From Mesostigma viride (lineage: Eukaryota; Streptophyta; Mesostigmatophyceae; Mesostigmatales; Mesostigmataceae), in assembly GCA_009746045.1 (NCBI GenBank), contig RPFO01000645.1, positions 1 through 62,500 of the forward strand: a DNA stretch of 62,500 nt. Direction: 5' to 3'. Below, piece after piece: positions 1 through 11,211 of the stretch (its first letter is position 1; every line of letters starts with the position of its first letter). The notes beneath the pieces were generated by a model, which saw only the letters and a program-made list of their open reading frames with translations, was not told the DNA's origin and searched no databases. The position numbers and the translations under genes are program-made.

Positions 1-796
1 CCTTCCCACCCTTGGCGGATTTCTTGGTAGCCGGTCTGCTCCTCCTTCCTCCTCCTCCTCCTCCTCCCCCTCCTCCTCCTCAGCATCGTCGTCCTCCTCC
101 TCCTCCTCCTCCTCCTCAGCATCGTCGTCCGAATCAGCCACTGCCACAACTGGCTTACGAAGCTGCTTCTTCGGTACCTGAGAACTGGGCAGAGGCGCCG
201 GGGTGGGCAGAGTCGCCGGGGGAACCCGAAGCTGCTTCTTCGGAACCTGAAAAACGGGCTGCGACGCGGCAGGCTTGGAAGGCCCACCTCCATCATCCTC
301 AACAAGTGACACGACTGCCCGTCGAGTCACTTGAGAAGCGGGCTTCTTCGCCGCAGGCGGATCCGAATCACCTTCAGGCCCCGTATCTGTTCGGCCTGCT
401 GCGTTCTGACCTCGACGGGGGTCTCTCCGCGGTTAGACCCTCCTGCCGGACCTCCATCCCCTCCATCCCCTCCCTCCAACAACTGTTGGTCATCCCTCTC
501 CACCACGGCGGACAATCCCCCAGCTTCGTGGGAAGCTTTTCGCTTCTTCGCCCTTCCGAGCCTAGGCCCCCCATCACCTTCCCCCTGTTCAAGCCGCTCC
601 CACAATTCACTCCCTTTCCCGATCCTTTCCACTATCTCTTGAAACCCCTTAATCTCCGTCTCGGTACCAAACACGATCACCATCGGTTCGAACCTGGAGA
701 AAAACTCGTGGGCGCAAGCCTTCAGCACATTATCGTACATCCCGCCCGGTTGGGGAATGTCCGAAGCTTCGGGCAAGGACCGAACGCCCACCACCT
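1..796 (-). CDS. Acidic C-terminal part of the large accessory protein of the palindrome-bearing element (partial)
   Basis: No family recognised. This is the most C-terminal visible part of a multi-exon minus-strand gene whose 3' end lies beyond the left edge. A likely acceptor (TTTCAG) sits at 797-798. The first ~100 codons are mixed and globular-looking (e.g. MYDNVLKACAHEFFSRFEP). A Gly/Asp-rich stretch follows, then a Ser/Pro/Val region with PKKQLR repeated twice, then two long Glu/Asp tracts around 45-130 (CCTCCT repeats on the plus strand). At least one frame change is needed near 370-410 to stay in the sensible frame. Composition and strand agree with the exons to the right, so I treat it as the same gene, but the join is inferred. 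Confidence 0.4.
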
Positions 797-1004
797 CTGA
801 AAGTTACTCCACTTATCACCCCAAATGTTCGCCAAGTTCAGCAGGCTCAGGCACGGAAGGGACCTGCCCAAGGGAAAGGGGCGGGCTGAAGCTGAGGCAA
901 CCTCGCCTGCCACCTGCTTGACGAGCGACTTGTCATCATCATCACCGTCTAGTCCTGACAGCAAAACCAGACCCGGCGACGGCCCCAGTCCACACTCTGC
1001 CACT

Positions 1005-2124
1005 CATACTTCACGTCCCACTCCTCCTCCTCCTTCTTCGCCTCCGTCTCCTTCCCCTTCCCCTTCCCCTTCGATCCCTTCTCCAGCCCCTTCACCGGCC
1101 CCTTCATCGCCGCCTCCTTCACCCCCCTTCGAGTAATCCAACTTTTGGAGCGTACTTCCTGAACGCTTCCGGAGCCAAAAGTGCCAAACCCACCGTCTTG
1201 TCCTCGCTCTCTTTTAGCAGAATCTCCTGAAAGTCGATCTTGCCATTACTGATATCCTTTCTCGGAATCCTCAGATGTGCGGCGTGTTTTTTGGCTTTAA
1301 GAAGGTAGGCGATGTTCCTCGTTATGATGACGGCCACATCCCAAAATTCCCGGTATCTGGCCACAATCTCCTTCCTGCCGACCGGCCGAGCGAGAGGATG
1401 GAGATTGAAGACGAGTTCGAAAATATGAGACGCCACAAACTCCTTGCCATTTGCGTCCTTGCATGCGCTTCCAGCGTCACATCCTCCTTGAATCTGGCGC
1501 AAATGGTCAGCCGCAGGCACTCCAGCACATCCTTGGCGATCTCCACCAACTTGGTGAGCTTTTCCGGTCCAACCTGGCAGCTCATGATGCAATCGATCAC
1601 GGCGTCCATCATAGGAAGGCTGGCCAAGTTCCTGAAAGAAGTCCAAGAGACCTTCTGGCCTTTCTTCTCCCCCTCTGCATTGGCGAATTTGCACCTTTGC
1701 ATCATCACCTCCTCAGGCGCGGGTTTCGTTGAGGCAGGATCATCAGTCTGCTCCTGTGTCAGACGGAGAAACGTGTTGGCCAGCGTGCGACTGTAAGCGG
1801 AATGCACTGAAGCAATGCTGTGGGCCGGCTTTTTCTTTCCTTCTGCTTCCTCCTCGTGTACATCCACCGCTGCCGGCTCCACATTCCCTTCCCTTCCCCC
1901 CGCTTGCCGCATAGCCGGGAGGATGTACGTGAGCAGATTGGGTAGTGGCCATCCGCAATATAGTGGCCCTTCCCACGCGTGACTTTGCCGTATAGATATA
2001 GCTTGTTGTAGTTCCACACGTCAAGCAACGCCTGGCCCAGCGTACGATCCGCCACGGCTAAGTCCTCCGAATTCGCCCCCTTGGCGATGTCGAACAGCTT
2101 CTCCAGCTTGCCGGTCAGCACCGC
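1005..2124 (-). CDS. Helical segment of the large accessory protein (frameshifted exon)
   Basis: No family recognised. The exon starts at an acceptor (TCGCAG) at 2125-2126. It encodes a helical region (KLEKLFDIAKGANSEDLAVA ... ALLDVWNYNKLYLYG), then LLTYILPAMRQ, an acidic linker, a long helical block (MMDAVIDCIMSCQ ... LVEIAKDVLECLRL), and finally FELVFNLHPLARP with AYLLKAKKHAAHLR. The reading frame changes about three times (near 1945, 1460 and in a G run near 1127). Each change is a single-base indel with no substitution stop, and the protein looks continuous across the breaks. The tail past 1127 is Lys/Glu-rich. The exact 3' exon end was not resolved. Confidence 0.45.
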
Positions 2125-2180
2125 CTGCGACATCAATTAACATCGAGCGAGCAACGACAAAACTCAGTCATAAAAGGCGA

Positions 2181-2360
2181 GGGGTATAGCTGCGGATAGA
2201 CCCTAACAAAATTCGAAAAAGAAACGGCCGACAATACGCAACGAAAATTCCAACAAAAAAAAGGAGAGGGTCTAGCTGCAGCGAGACCCTCGCAAAAAAC
2301 TTGAAGCGCACACAAAAAACAACCACGAAAATTCCGAGGGTCTACCCGCAGCTAGACCCT
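2181..2360 (-). repeat. Intron with three copies of the 22-bp palindrome
   Basis: This intron runs from a GTAAGC donor at 2379 to the acceptor at 2125 and separates two minus-strand exons. Three copies of the element-wide palindrome, at about 2181, 2268 and 2338, fill most of it. The middle copy is nearly perfect (left half GGGTCTAGCTG, right half CAGCGAGACCC). The rest is A-rich on the plus strand. Confidence 0.75.
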
Positions 2361-2379
2361 GCCAAAATAGATAGCTTAC

Positions 2380-3547
2380 ATCTTCTTTTGCCTTAGGTAG
2401 ATTTCGCAGCTCACTCCACGACGGGAGCAGGTCGCCACCCTTGAGAAGAATGACGTTCGTACCCATGTAACCACCACGGAATTTCCGCAACAGGTCCTGG
2501 AAGGCGTGCTCCGCCTCCTTAGGAGTATTTGCGAAATTGGACTCCGCCCCACCCTCGCACATCATTGCCCGAACCTCTCCCCACCCGCCATCCGGCCCCC
2601 TGAGAAACGACTTTAACCCCTTAAAGTAGTGGTTCCCATCCACCACCGCGTACCGGAGAACCAGATACGGTACCGGTACCCGTTCCTCAAAAAATTTCGG
2701 ATCGTAGGACTTCATCGCAGTATTGCACAGCAGGTTGAAAACTTGCCGACTGCCCTCGATCTCCTGAGGCAAAACTGCTTCCACCTCGTCCACCCTGGCG
2801 TAGGTACGCCACTCAAGTCCTCTCGCGAGGAAAGAGGTGGTGGACTCCGTGTTAAGCCACACGTCGACTTCAGTATCCGAAAGGGGCCGGAAGTACCTGG
2901 ACCCCACATCCTCCGCGTCAATCTTGGCGCCGTGGTGATGCTTCAGCCACTTGACGAAATCCGGCATGCACAAGATTTGCTTGTCGAACAGGTCAGGTTG
3001 AGATTCGGCAAGCGCCTGGAAAGGGAACTGCCAGACCGGGACAACAACCTTGAAGTGCAAGGCGTTGTCCCGCGCATTGAGGAGAATGCGGCCGTTCTCC
3101 TTAATGGTTTCAAGGTTTAAACGCCGCTGCCTCAAAGCCTCTGGCAAAATAAGCGCGTTGACCGTCTGGATCCGCATACTGAAACATCCGGTCTGCTTAA
3201 AATCGGCCGGCCGAATCCAACGCGTTTCCCTGAGAGTATTGGCCTTCCGGATGTTCTGGTCCCTGACCTCCTTGTTCGAGTCGACCTTTTTCGAAGGCTT
3301 CCAGCTTTCAATGATAGGGTCGGTGTCCGGGTTCCCACTGCTCGTGAGCACCCCCTCCTTAAAAAGCTTGTTGAGTGACCGGAGCAGCTCAAGAAAGGGG
3401 GAGAACTCGGGCCAGTTTGGCAGGTCATCGACGTCCGCCATCCGCCTACTCGAGCAGTACTTGAGCATATCCTTCACCAGCGCGAACACGGCGTCATGAC
3501 CAGGTAACTTCTTCTCCACCGTGGCGTCTTCGTCCCCCCGTCATCCT
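2380..3547 (-). CDS. Globular exon of the large accessory protein
   Basis: About 385 codons are open, ending at a GTAAGC donor at 2379. An acceptor (TTACTTCAG) lies near 3548-3549. A G6 run near 3537 puts the first codons out of frame. The sequence has ordinary globular composition: a helical N-terminal part (AVFALVKDMLKYCS, FSPFLELLRSLNKLF), a middle stretch with RETRWIRPADFKQTGCFSMR, and a C-terminal part with PYLVLRYAVVDGNHYFKGLKS. I recognise no known domain. Neighbouring exons are in compatible phase, so this is probably the centre of one large protein. Introns on both sides contain the palindrome. Confidence 0.5.
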
Positions 3548-3734
3548 GAAGTAAAAAATCGAAAAGGACCGCAGGATTTGCTCAAGTCAGTAATATTTAG
3601 GCCGACCACGACATCCTGTTCAGGGACGAACAAAGTTCTGTTGGAATAATACCTTACTGACACTAAACACCAAGTCCCGCAGCCAGTCAGCGTCTACCCG
3701 CAGCGAGAGGTCTAAATTTTCACAACAATCGTAC

Positions 3735-4275
3735 CTGTCCAGTTTTCTGCTGCTTCTTGGCCTCCTTAGCCTTCTCCTTCTCCGCCTTCTTCGCCTCCTT
3801 CTCCGCCGCCTTCGCCTCCGCGTTCTTCTTACTGTTGGCCTTTGCCACCGCATTCAGCGCCCTTTTTCCCTCAGCGGCCCGACGACGAAAATCAGCCTTC
3901 ATGAATTTCTCGATCTTGTCAACCTTTGCCTCTGAGTACTCCTTAGGCTGCCACTTGAAATTCTTGGTGGCTTTCGACTTCACCAGATTTGCAAATTCAT
4001 ATGCCAATTCACTTTAAAGGTAGCGCACCCAACACCTCCGTATCGAAATCGGCATCGACTTCCGCCTCAAGTCGTGTCAGGTACTTGCGAAACTCGGACC
4101 CCGCAGGTCCCTCCGAATCGACGCCATCGGGCGGAGACTTAAGCATGATCAGGCCAACAGCAATAATATGATCCTTCGCAACCTTCTTGCGGGAATCCAG
4201 CTTTTCCCTTTCATGCTCAGTCAATGGAGGCTTCGCCGCCTTCCCCCCCGCAGTACCCCCAGCGACAGCCCCCGC
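3735..4275 (-). CDS. Lys/Ala-rich exon of the accessory protein with one 1-bp insertion
   Basis: The exon lies between acceptor TGCAG (4276-4277) and donor GTACGA (3734). It is 541 bp, one more than a multiple of three. A single extra T near 4010 creates a stop codon, and ignoring it restores one open frame of 180 codons. The N-terminal part is Ala/Gly-rich and then helical (LTEHEREKLDSRKKVAKDHI). The C-terminal part is a charged helix rich in KAxxKEAKKAEKEKAKEA. The role is unknown; it probably forms a coiled-coil or nucleic-acid-binding segment. The intron to its left carries a palindrome at about 3691-3713, and the one to its right a degenerate copy at about 4335-4357. Confidence 0.5.
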
Positions 4276-4401
4276 CTGCATGACAAAAAAAAACGAACAA
4301 GAAGGGACTTGACCTCAGTTCGATTGTTGCACCATCGTCTCTCTGCGGAGATACCCCTCAGCACGAAAAAAATCACACGAACTCGCGGCGGATGAACGTA
4401 C

Positions 4402-4917
4402 CTGCACAGCCACTTCTCCCTCAGCGTCTCCCCCATCCTCATCTCCTCCAGCGTTTTCATCCCCCCCATCCTCATCTCCTCCAGCGTTTTCTTCCTCTCC
4501 GGCAGCGCCTGCTGAGGCCAAACCCCCCGCCTGTCAACACCGAATACGACAGCTCATTGGAAATCAAAATTAGTCGACATTTGTATATTTCGCATAATGC
4601 GCTCACTAAAACTTCAGGCGAAATGCAGACATCCGGATATCGTTTAATGCTTACCATTTCCATCTCGAGTCCAGACCAAATACCAGCACTGTCAACAGCC
4701 ATCGCCGCAGCCGCCCCCTGAAAAAAGACAACAGATTGGTTGGGGGCACCGTTGAAATTAGCCGAACATGTCAGTCTCAATAAAAGGGTGAGGGTCTACC
4801 TGCAGCTAGACCCCATGTAAGATGCTCGTGGAAACTCGACGGACAAGCACCCACCTTATCAACCAAGTCTGACAAATTAGGTAAATCCTCCGATACGTCC
4901 CCTGGCATGGAGCCCCC
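4402..4917 (-). CDS. Three short phase-0 exons of the accessory protein (4855-4917, 4655-4717, 4402-4530)
   Basis: Three small exons have consensus splice sites and lengths of exactly 63, 63 and 129 bp, all starting and ending between codons. They encode GGSMPGDVSEDLPNLSDLVDK (first 20 residues read directly), an Ala-rich piece with WSGLEMEM, and a Gly/Glu/Asp repeat (two copies of AGGDEDGGD). The introns are 137, 124 and 126 bp. Two of the three carry the palindrome (4792-4814 and about 4335-4357). I see no known domain. The regular exon size and shared phase are unusual and are discussed under findings. Confidence 0.5.
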
Positions 4918-5024
4918 CTGCATGATATGACAGGACAAACCATGAAGGTTGGTCAGCATATAGAGCCCTATTCAGGGAATGGAAACAACCCAAATCGATA
5001 AACGATATCGGCAAGTTAACGTAC

Positions 5025-6073
5025 CGAAACGTAGAACTTCCACCTCCTCAAAATCTTCCCCAAAGGCCATATCGGCACTTGATGGGCTCTCTCCTTTTCC
5101 AGTTGCCGCCTCAATTCCGCCTCGAAGAACAACTCGAGGGACTGCCAATGGCCTCCCGCCTCTAAATCAGACCACTCCGTGTCTGTCTTGGTTCGGATAC
5201 TCTGGAGACAATCAACCAACGAGATTTGATCCAACCATTCCTGGACGACTTCCCGGTATGGCTTATATGTCTGAATAACATGGAAGTCCTCCCGGTGCCG
5301 GAAACTTTGGATCACCTGTCCAGCCCAATCCAAAAAGAAAGCGACCGCTTCCCGCGAAAGGCTGGCGTCCGGGCTGACAAGAAAGTCAGTCCGCCACTTA
5401 ACAAAAGATTGCAGTAAGTGGTCTCTTGCCATGTCCAAATGCGCGATCACTTCATGTGCGCGCTCCTCCAATCCTCCTACGTCATTCATTCTTCCCGGCA
5501 CAATTACGATAAAGTCACTGTTGGACGTGTCAACAAATCCTTGCCTGACAATATCAAACACTTCATCTTCCGACAGTGAAGCCCTCGAATCCGCTCTCAT
5601 ATCTCCAGTCATGAGTTTAAAGAGCTGATGCAACGCAGTGGTTTTCAAGGTTTCCATATAGGAAGCCTCGATGCATGTGAAGCCAATGTGGACCTCGAAC
5701 TTTTCAACCTCATCAAAGAGCGTCGACCATATTAAAGCACGACGGGGAAAGTAACGTCCGACATCCTCCTTCAGATTAAGGATGCACGACTGCGCGATCT
5801 TCAAAACCTCATACATGTCGTCACCAACGACCCTCTTCCCATGAATGGCTCGCTGTGTGGCTTCGAACAATGCAAGACGGCCCAGGCGGTCGTTCTTCCA
5901 AATTATGTCTGGCCGACTCCGGACGGTCCACGACGACACCGGACTTCTCTGCAAACGCTATCTCGGCCGAAAGAAAGCGGATCAAGCCTCTCAAGCCCTT
6001 TTCGGCTTTACGACTCACCCCAGACTCAGACTCAGCCTGAGCCAGGTACTGTTTCAGAATGGCCAGCGTCGGG
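5025..6073 (-). CDS. Large helical exon of the accessory protein
   Basis: The exon runs from an acceptor (TGTCTGCAG) at 6074-6075 to a donor (GTACGT) at 5024. The first residues (PTLAILKQYLAQAESESG) complete a codon begun in the preceding exon. A one-base frame change is needed near 5900-5950, after which about 310 codons are open. The composition is helical and mixed-charge, with several aromatic-anchored helices (FFLDWAGQVIQSFRH, VVQEWLDQISLVDCLQSI) and a basic C-terminus (LGKILRRWKFYVSVR). No family recognised. The upstream intron contains a palindrome at 6141-6163. Confidence 0.5.
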
Positions 6074-6260
6074 CTGCAGACAACAAGAGTAAAAAAAAGG
6101 CCACACATCGTCGTCGTCAACAACCTTAACTCCTAGGTCAACGTCTCTCCGCAGCTAGACCCTTACGATCAATGTATGACATAAAATCCCACCCTTTCTA
6201 CGATACACACACGCCGTTCAAGCCATCTGAAAAATGTACGTCTCACATTAATAAACATAC

Positions 6261-6723
6261 CTGATAATCGACTGAAAATCCTTCGTGAAGAAGGGGTGGG
6301 CTCCGTTCTCGTCCTTCTCCCCCTCAACTGCCTTCGCAGCCTCCTCCTCCTTCCTCGCAGCCTCCTCCATCTTCCTCGCGGCCTCTTCCGCCTTCATCCT
6401 CTCCTGTCGCATCTGCAAAAAAAGAGCGGCCTCCTCCGCAAGAATTCCTTCGCTGCCGCCTCCGTCTTCTTCTTCGCCTCCTCCTTCTGCTTCGCCACCA
6501 GGATCCTGTGCTCCTTCTCCTGGGCAGCCTTTTTCTCCTTGTACTCCCTCTCCTCCTCCTCCCTCTCCGCCTTCTCCAGCCTCTCCTTCTCCTCCCTCTC
6601 CACCCTCTCCCTCTCCGCCTTCTCGATGGCCTCCCTCTCCGCCTTCTCCTTCTCCTTGTCCTTCTTGTCGAGAGCCGCGTATTCGTCAGCAAAGCTTGCG
6701 GCCATTGCTAACAAATCGGACAA
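6261..6723 (-). CDS. Lys/Glu/Arg-rich coiled-coil segment of the accessory protein
   Basis: The region encodes a long charged coiled coil of EKAEREAIEKAERERVEREE type, followed by AEEAARKMEEAARKEEEAAK. It ends at a strong donor (AG|GTATGT at 6260). There is one frame change near 6410-6430; it could be a 1-bp indel or an acceptor at 6413-6414. The last codon is split with the next exon (phase 2), which supports joining them. Such coiled coils usually mediate oligomerisation, but here that is inference from composition only. Confidence 0.5.
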
Positions 6724-7555
6724 CCGCTTCGACGCGACTCCCGAACCGGCGATTCCGGGTCTTCAGGCCTCCCGTTAGTCTGATCGCGCTCGTCCTCCTC
6801 AACAAGCTCACTGATAGACTTCCTCAGCTTCCTGAGCTCTTTGGTGCGGTCGTCTTCCTCTACCCACTCGGCCGCAGGCTTACGCTTAGAACTGGAATGC
6901 TTGGGGGACGGCGAGCGGGACGCAGCAGCGGGGGACTTGGGTGGCGGCGAGCGGGACTTGGGGGAAGCAGAGCGGGACGGCGAGCGGGACGCAGTTGCGG
7001 GGTCTTGGTTGACGGCGAGGGGGACTTGCGAGAAGGAGAGCGGGACGCGGTAGCGGGGGAACTTTGGGCGGAGAGGGGGACTTGCGGTTCGGCGAACGGG
7101 TCGCAGTTGGGGGACTTGGGGGACGGCGAGGGGGACTTGCGAGAAGGAGAGCGGGACGCGGTAGCGGGGGGAACTTTGGGCGGAGAGGGGGACTTGCGGT
7201 TCGGCGAACGGGTCGCAGTTGCGGGGGACTTGGGGGACTTGCGGGGCGGCGAGCGGGACGCAGTAGCTCCGGCCGACTTGGGGGCGGCGATGGAGACTTA
7301 CGGGGCGGAGAGCGGGACGGAGCGCGAGACGCAGCAGCGAGAGGGTTGGGGGTATAATTCTGTCCAACTCGCTGGGGGGCAAGTTGGACTTGGAGGGCGA
7401 AGGGGACTCGGTGGGGGGGACCTCGCAAGATCTTTTACGGGACCGAACTGCAACGAAGGAAACTCCTCCGTTGCCGTTCGGTCCGGCGAGGTGTTCGCCG
7501 TCATCTTGGGTGAAACGGGAGTGGCCTTGACAGAATCGGAATAGGAGGACGACAT
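6724..7555 (-). CDS. Ser/Arg/Pro-rich N-terminal region of the accessory protein, frames repeatedly broken
   Basis: The proposed start is ATG at 7553-7555 (MSSSYSDSVKATPVSPKM). After about 85 codons the protein becomes a low-complexity SR/SP domain (RSPSRKSPSPP-type words) spread over all three frames. A repeat of roughly 110 bp is present twice (about 7029-7115 and 7138-7222). The copies differ by one base in a G run, which itself shifts the frame. Toward 6710-6900 the sensible frame reads SSKRKPAAEWVEEDDRTKEL, linking to the coiled coil. SR domains often act in RNA or chromatin binding; no function is claimed here. The upstream region carries six palindromes. Confidence 0.4.
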
Positions 7556-7632
7556 CTGCAGAACAATATCAAAAAAGCAAGTTTCACAAATGTCATTCAG
7601 AATCTGAATCGCCGGCAGAAAAACGATGGGGA

Positions 7633-8098
7633 GGGTCTCGCTGCAGCTAGACCCTTTCGTGGATTCTAAAAGGGACATTTAGTTTAATGCAAAACTTTGG
7701 CGTCTCGCTGCAGCGAGACCCTCACTTCAAGCAAAAACAAATCATTTTTAGGGTGAGCGAAAACAAGCAACCTCCCATCATGCAAACATAAAAAAGTATA
7801 CATTCCTTGGGGTCTCGCTGCAGCGAGACCCTAACGTCAAACAAAAACAAATCATTTTTAGGGTGAGCGAAGAAAGCCCCCTCCCATCTTGAAAACATTA
7901 AAAGTCGACATTCGTAGGGGTCTCGCTGCAGCGAGACCCTAACACCGATACAAAAACAAATCATTTTAAGGGTGAGAAAAGAAAGACCCACCCATCATGA
8001 AAACATGAAAAATTGACATTCCTTGGGGTCTCGCTGCAGCGAGACCCTTACGTCAATACAAAAACAAAATTCCGAGGGTCTACCCGCAGCGAGACCCT
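7633..8098. promoter_or_regulatory. Upstream region of the accessory gene: six palindromes, four in ~108-bp tandem units
   Basis: Palindromes start at 7633, 7700, 7810, 7918, 8026 and 8076. From 7700 to 8026 the spacing is 110, 108 and 108 bp because the whole segment is tandemly repeated; each spacer contains AAACAAATCATTTT and TCCCATC. The block begins about 80 bp upstream of the proposed ATG of the minus-strand gene. Multiple spaced dyads in a promoter position suggest binding by a dimeric protein, perhaps one encoded by the element. That is inference. Confidence 0.6.
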
Positions 8099-8100
8099 TA

Positions 8101-9764
8101 CGACCACGTATAAATACATGTGGGGGGGGAAGCTACGTATAAATACATGTGGGGGGGGATGCTATGTATAAATGCATGTGGGGGGGTGCTGGCATTAATA
8201 ATTAAATGTGGGGGGGTGATGGCATGAATAAATAAATGTGGGGGGGTGCTGCCATGAATAAAAGAATGTGGGTGTGATGGCATGAATAAATGAATGTTGG
8301 GGGGTGCTGGCATTAATAATTAAATGTGGGGGGGTGATGGCATGAATAAATAAATGTGGGGGGGTGCTGCCATGAAAAAAGAATGTGGGGGTGTGATGGC
8401 ATGAATAAATGAATGTTGGGGGTGCTGGCACTAATAATTAAATGTGGGGGGTGATGGCATGAATAAATAAATGGGGGGGTGCTGCCATGAATAAAAGAAT
8501 GTGGGGGGTGCTGCCATGAATAAATAAATGTGGGGGGTGCTGCCATGAATAAAAGAATGTGGGGGGTGCTGCCATGAATAAAAGAATGTGGGGTGTGATG
8601 GCATGAATAAATGAATGTTGGGGGGTGCTGGCATTAATAATTAAATGTGGGGGGTGATGGCATGAATAAATAAATGTGGGGGGTGCTGCCATGAATAAAA
8701 GAATGTGGGGGTGTGATGGCATGAATAAATGAATGTTGGGGGGTGCTGGCATTAATAATTAAATGGGGGGGTGATGGCATGAATAAATAAATGTGGGGGG
8801 TGCTGCCATGAATAAAGAATGGGGGGGTGATGGCATGAATAAATAAATGTGGGGGGGTGCTGCCATGAATAAAAGAATGTGGGGGGGTGATGGCATGAAT
8901 AAATAAATGTGGGGGGGTGCTGCCATGAATAAAAGAATGTGGGGGTGTGATGGCATGAATAAATGAATGTTGGGGGTGCTGGCATTAATAATTAAATGTG
9001 GGGGGGTGATGGCATGAATAATAATAAAGTGGGGGGTGCTGCCATGAATAAAAGAATGTGGGGGGGTGATGGCATGAATAAATAAATGTGGGGGGTGCTG
9101 CCATGAATAAAAGAATGTGGGGGTGTGATGGCATGAATAAATGAATGTTGGGGGTGCTGGCATTAATAATTAAATGTGGGGGGTGATGGCATGAATAAAT
9201 AAATGGGGGGTGCTGCCATGAATAAAAGAATGTGGGGGGTGATGGCATGAATAAATAAATGTGGGGGGTGCTGCCATGAATAAAAGAATGTGGGGGGGTG
9301 ATGGCATGAATAAATAAATGTGGGGGGTGCTGCCATGAATAAAAGAATGTGGGGGTGTGATGGCATGAATAAATGAATGTTGGGGGGTGCTGGCATTAAT
9401 AATTAAATGTGGGGGGTGATGGCATGAATAAATAAATGTGGGGGGGTGCTGCCATGAATAAAAGAATGTGGGGGGTGCTGCCATGAATAAAAGAATGTGG
9501 GGGGGTGATGGCATGAATAAATAAATGTGGGGGTGCTGCCATGAATAAAAGAATGTGGGGGTGTGATGGCATGAATAAATGAATGTTGGGGGTGCTGGCA
9601 TTAATCATTAAATGTGGGGGTGTGATGGCATGAATAAATAAATGTGGGGGGTGCTGCCATGAATAAAAGAATGTGGGGGTGTGATGGCATGAATAAATGA
9701 ATGTTGGGGGTGCTGGCATTAATAATTAAATGTGGGGGGTGATGGCATGAATAAATAAATGATA
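8101..9764. repeat. G-run satellite array, ~30-bp monomers in a four-monomer higher-order unit
   Basis: About 55 monomers of 28-30 bp each contain a run of 5-9 G followed by TG(A/C)TG(G/C)CAT and an AT-rich tail. Four monomer types (tails TAATAATTAA, GAATAAATAA, GAATAAAAGA, GAATAAATGA) recur in the same order, giving a higher-order unit of about 118 bp. The first three monomers (8101-8190) have tails like ACGTATAAATACATG and are intermediate to the neighbouring array. Long open frames here are artefacts of the repeat. Confidence 0.92.
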
Positions 9765-11211
9765 CGTAGCATCACCCCCCCACATGTATTGATACGTACG
9801 TAGCATCACCCCCCCACATGTATTGATACGTAGCATCACCCCCCCACATGTATTGATACGTAGCATCCCCCCCCAATGTATTGATACGTAGCAGCACCCC
9901 CCCACATGTATTGATACGTAGCAGCACCCCCCCACATGTATTGATACGTAGCAGCACCCCCCCACATGTATTGATACGTAGCAGCACCCCCCCACATGTA
10001 TTGATACGTAGCAGCACCCCCCCACATGTATTGATACGTAGCAGCACCCCCCCACATGTATTGATACGTAGCAGCACCCCCCCACATGTATTGATACGTA
10101 GCAGCACCCCCCACATGTATTGATACGTAGCAGCACCCCCCACATGTATTGATACGTAGCAGCACCCCCCCACATGTATTGATACGTAGCAGCACCCCCC
10201 CACATGTATTGATACGTAGCAGCACCCCCCACATGTATTGATACGTAGCAGCACCCCCCCACATGTATTGATACGTAGCAGCACCCCCCCACATGTATTG
10301 ATACGTAGCAGCACCCCCCCACATGTATTGATACGTAGCAGCACCCCCCCACATGTATTGATACGTAGCAGCACCCCCCACATGTATTGATACGTAGCAG
10401 CACCCCCCCACATGTATTGATACGTAGCAGCACCCCCCACATGTATTGATACGTAGCAGCACCCCCCCACATGTATTGATACGTAGCAGCACCCCCCCAC
10501 ATGTATTGATACGTAGCAGCACCCCCCCACATGTATTGATACGTAGCAGCACCCCCCCACATGTATTGATACGTAGCAGCACCCCCCCACATGTATTGAT
10601 ACGTAGCAGCACCCCCCCACATGTATTGATACGTAGCAGCACCCCCCCACATGTATTGATACGTAGCAGCACCCCCCCACATGTATTGATACGTAGCAGC
10701 ACCCCCCCACATGTATTGATACGTAGCAGCACCCCCCCACATGTATTGATACGTAGCAGCACCCCCCCACATGTATTGATACGTAGCAGCACCCCCCCAC
10801 ATGTATTGATACGTAGCAGCACCCCCCCACATGTATTGATACGTAGCAGCACCCCCCCACATGTATTGATACGTAGCAGCACCCCCCCACATGTATTGAT
10901 ACGTAGCAGCACCCCCCCACATGTATTGATACGTAGCAGCACCCCCCCACATGTATTGATACGTAGCAGCACCCCCCCACATGTATTGATACGTAGCAGC
11001 ACCCCCCCACATGTATTGATACGTAGCAGCACCCCCCCACATGTATTGATACGTAGCAGCACCCCCCCACATGTATTGATACGTAGCAGCACCCCCCCAC
11101 ATGTATTGATACGTAGCAGCACCCCCCCACATGTATTGATACGTAGCAGCACCCCCCCACATGTATTGATACGTAGCAGCACCCCCCCACATGTATTGAT
11201 ACGTAGCAGCA
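9765..11211. repeat. C-run satellite array, 30-bp monomer, ~48 copies, inverted relative to the preceding array
   Basis: The monomer is TACGTAGCAG CACCCCCCC ACATGTATTGA, with a few 29-bp variants having one C fewer. From about 10441 to 11211 roughly 26 copies appear identical. Read on the minus strand it is a relative of the array at 8101-9764: a G run followed by TGCTG, with an ATACATG-type tail. Because 30 is divisible by 3, all three minus frames stay open for about 480 codons; this is not evidence of coding. Confidence 0.95.

Noticed and set aside
6285-7544. 419-codon plus-strand Ser/Pro and Gly/Arg-rich frame
   Set aside because: It is antisense to the coiled-coil and SR-rich minus-strand exons, whose splice sites and motifs are coherent.
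8101-11211. Possible CRISPR array
   Set aside because: Monomers are contiguous without unique spacers, the setting is eukaryotic, and no cas genes are present. The same applies to the 44-, 56- and 82-bp arrays.
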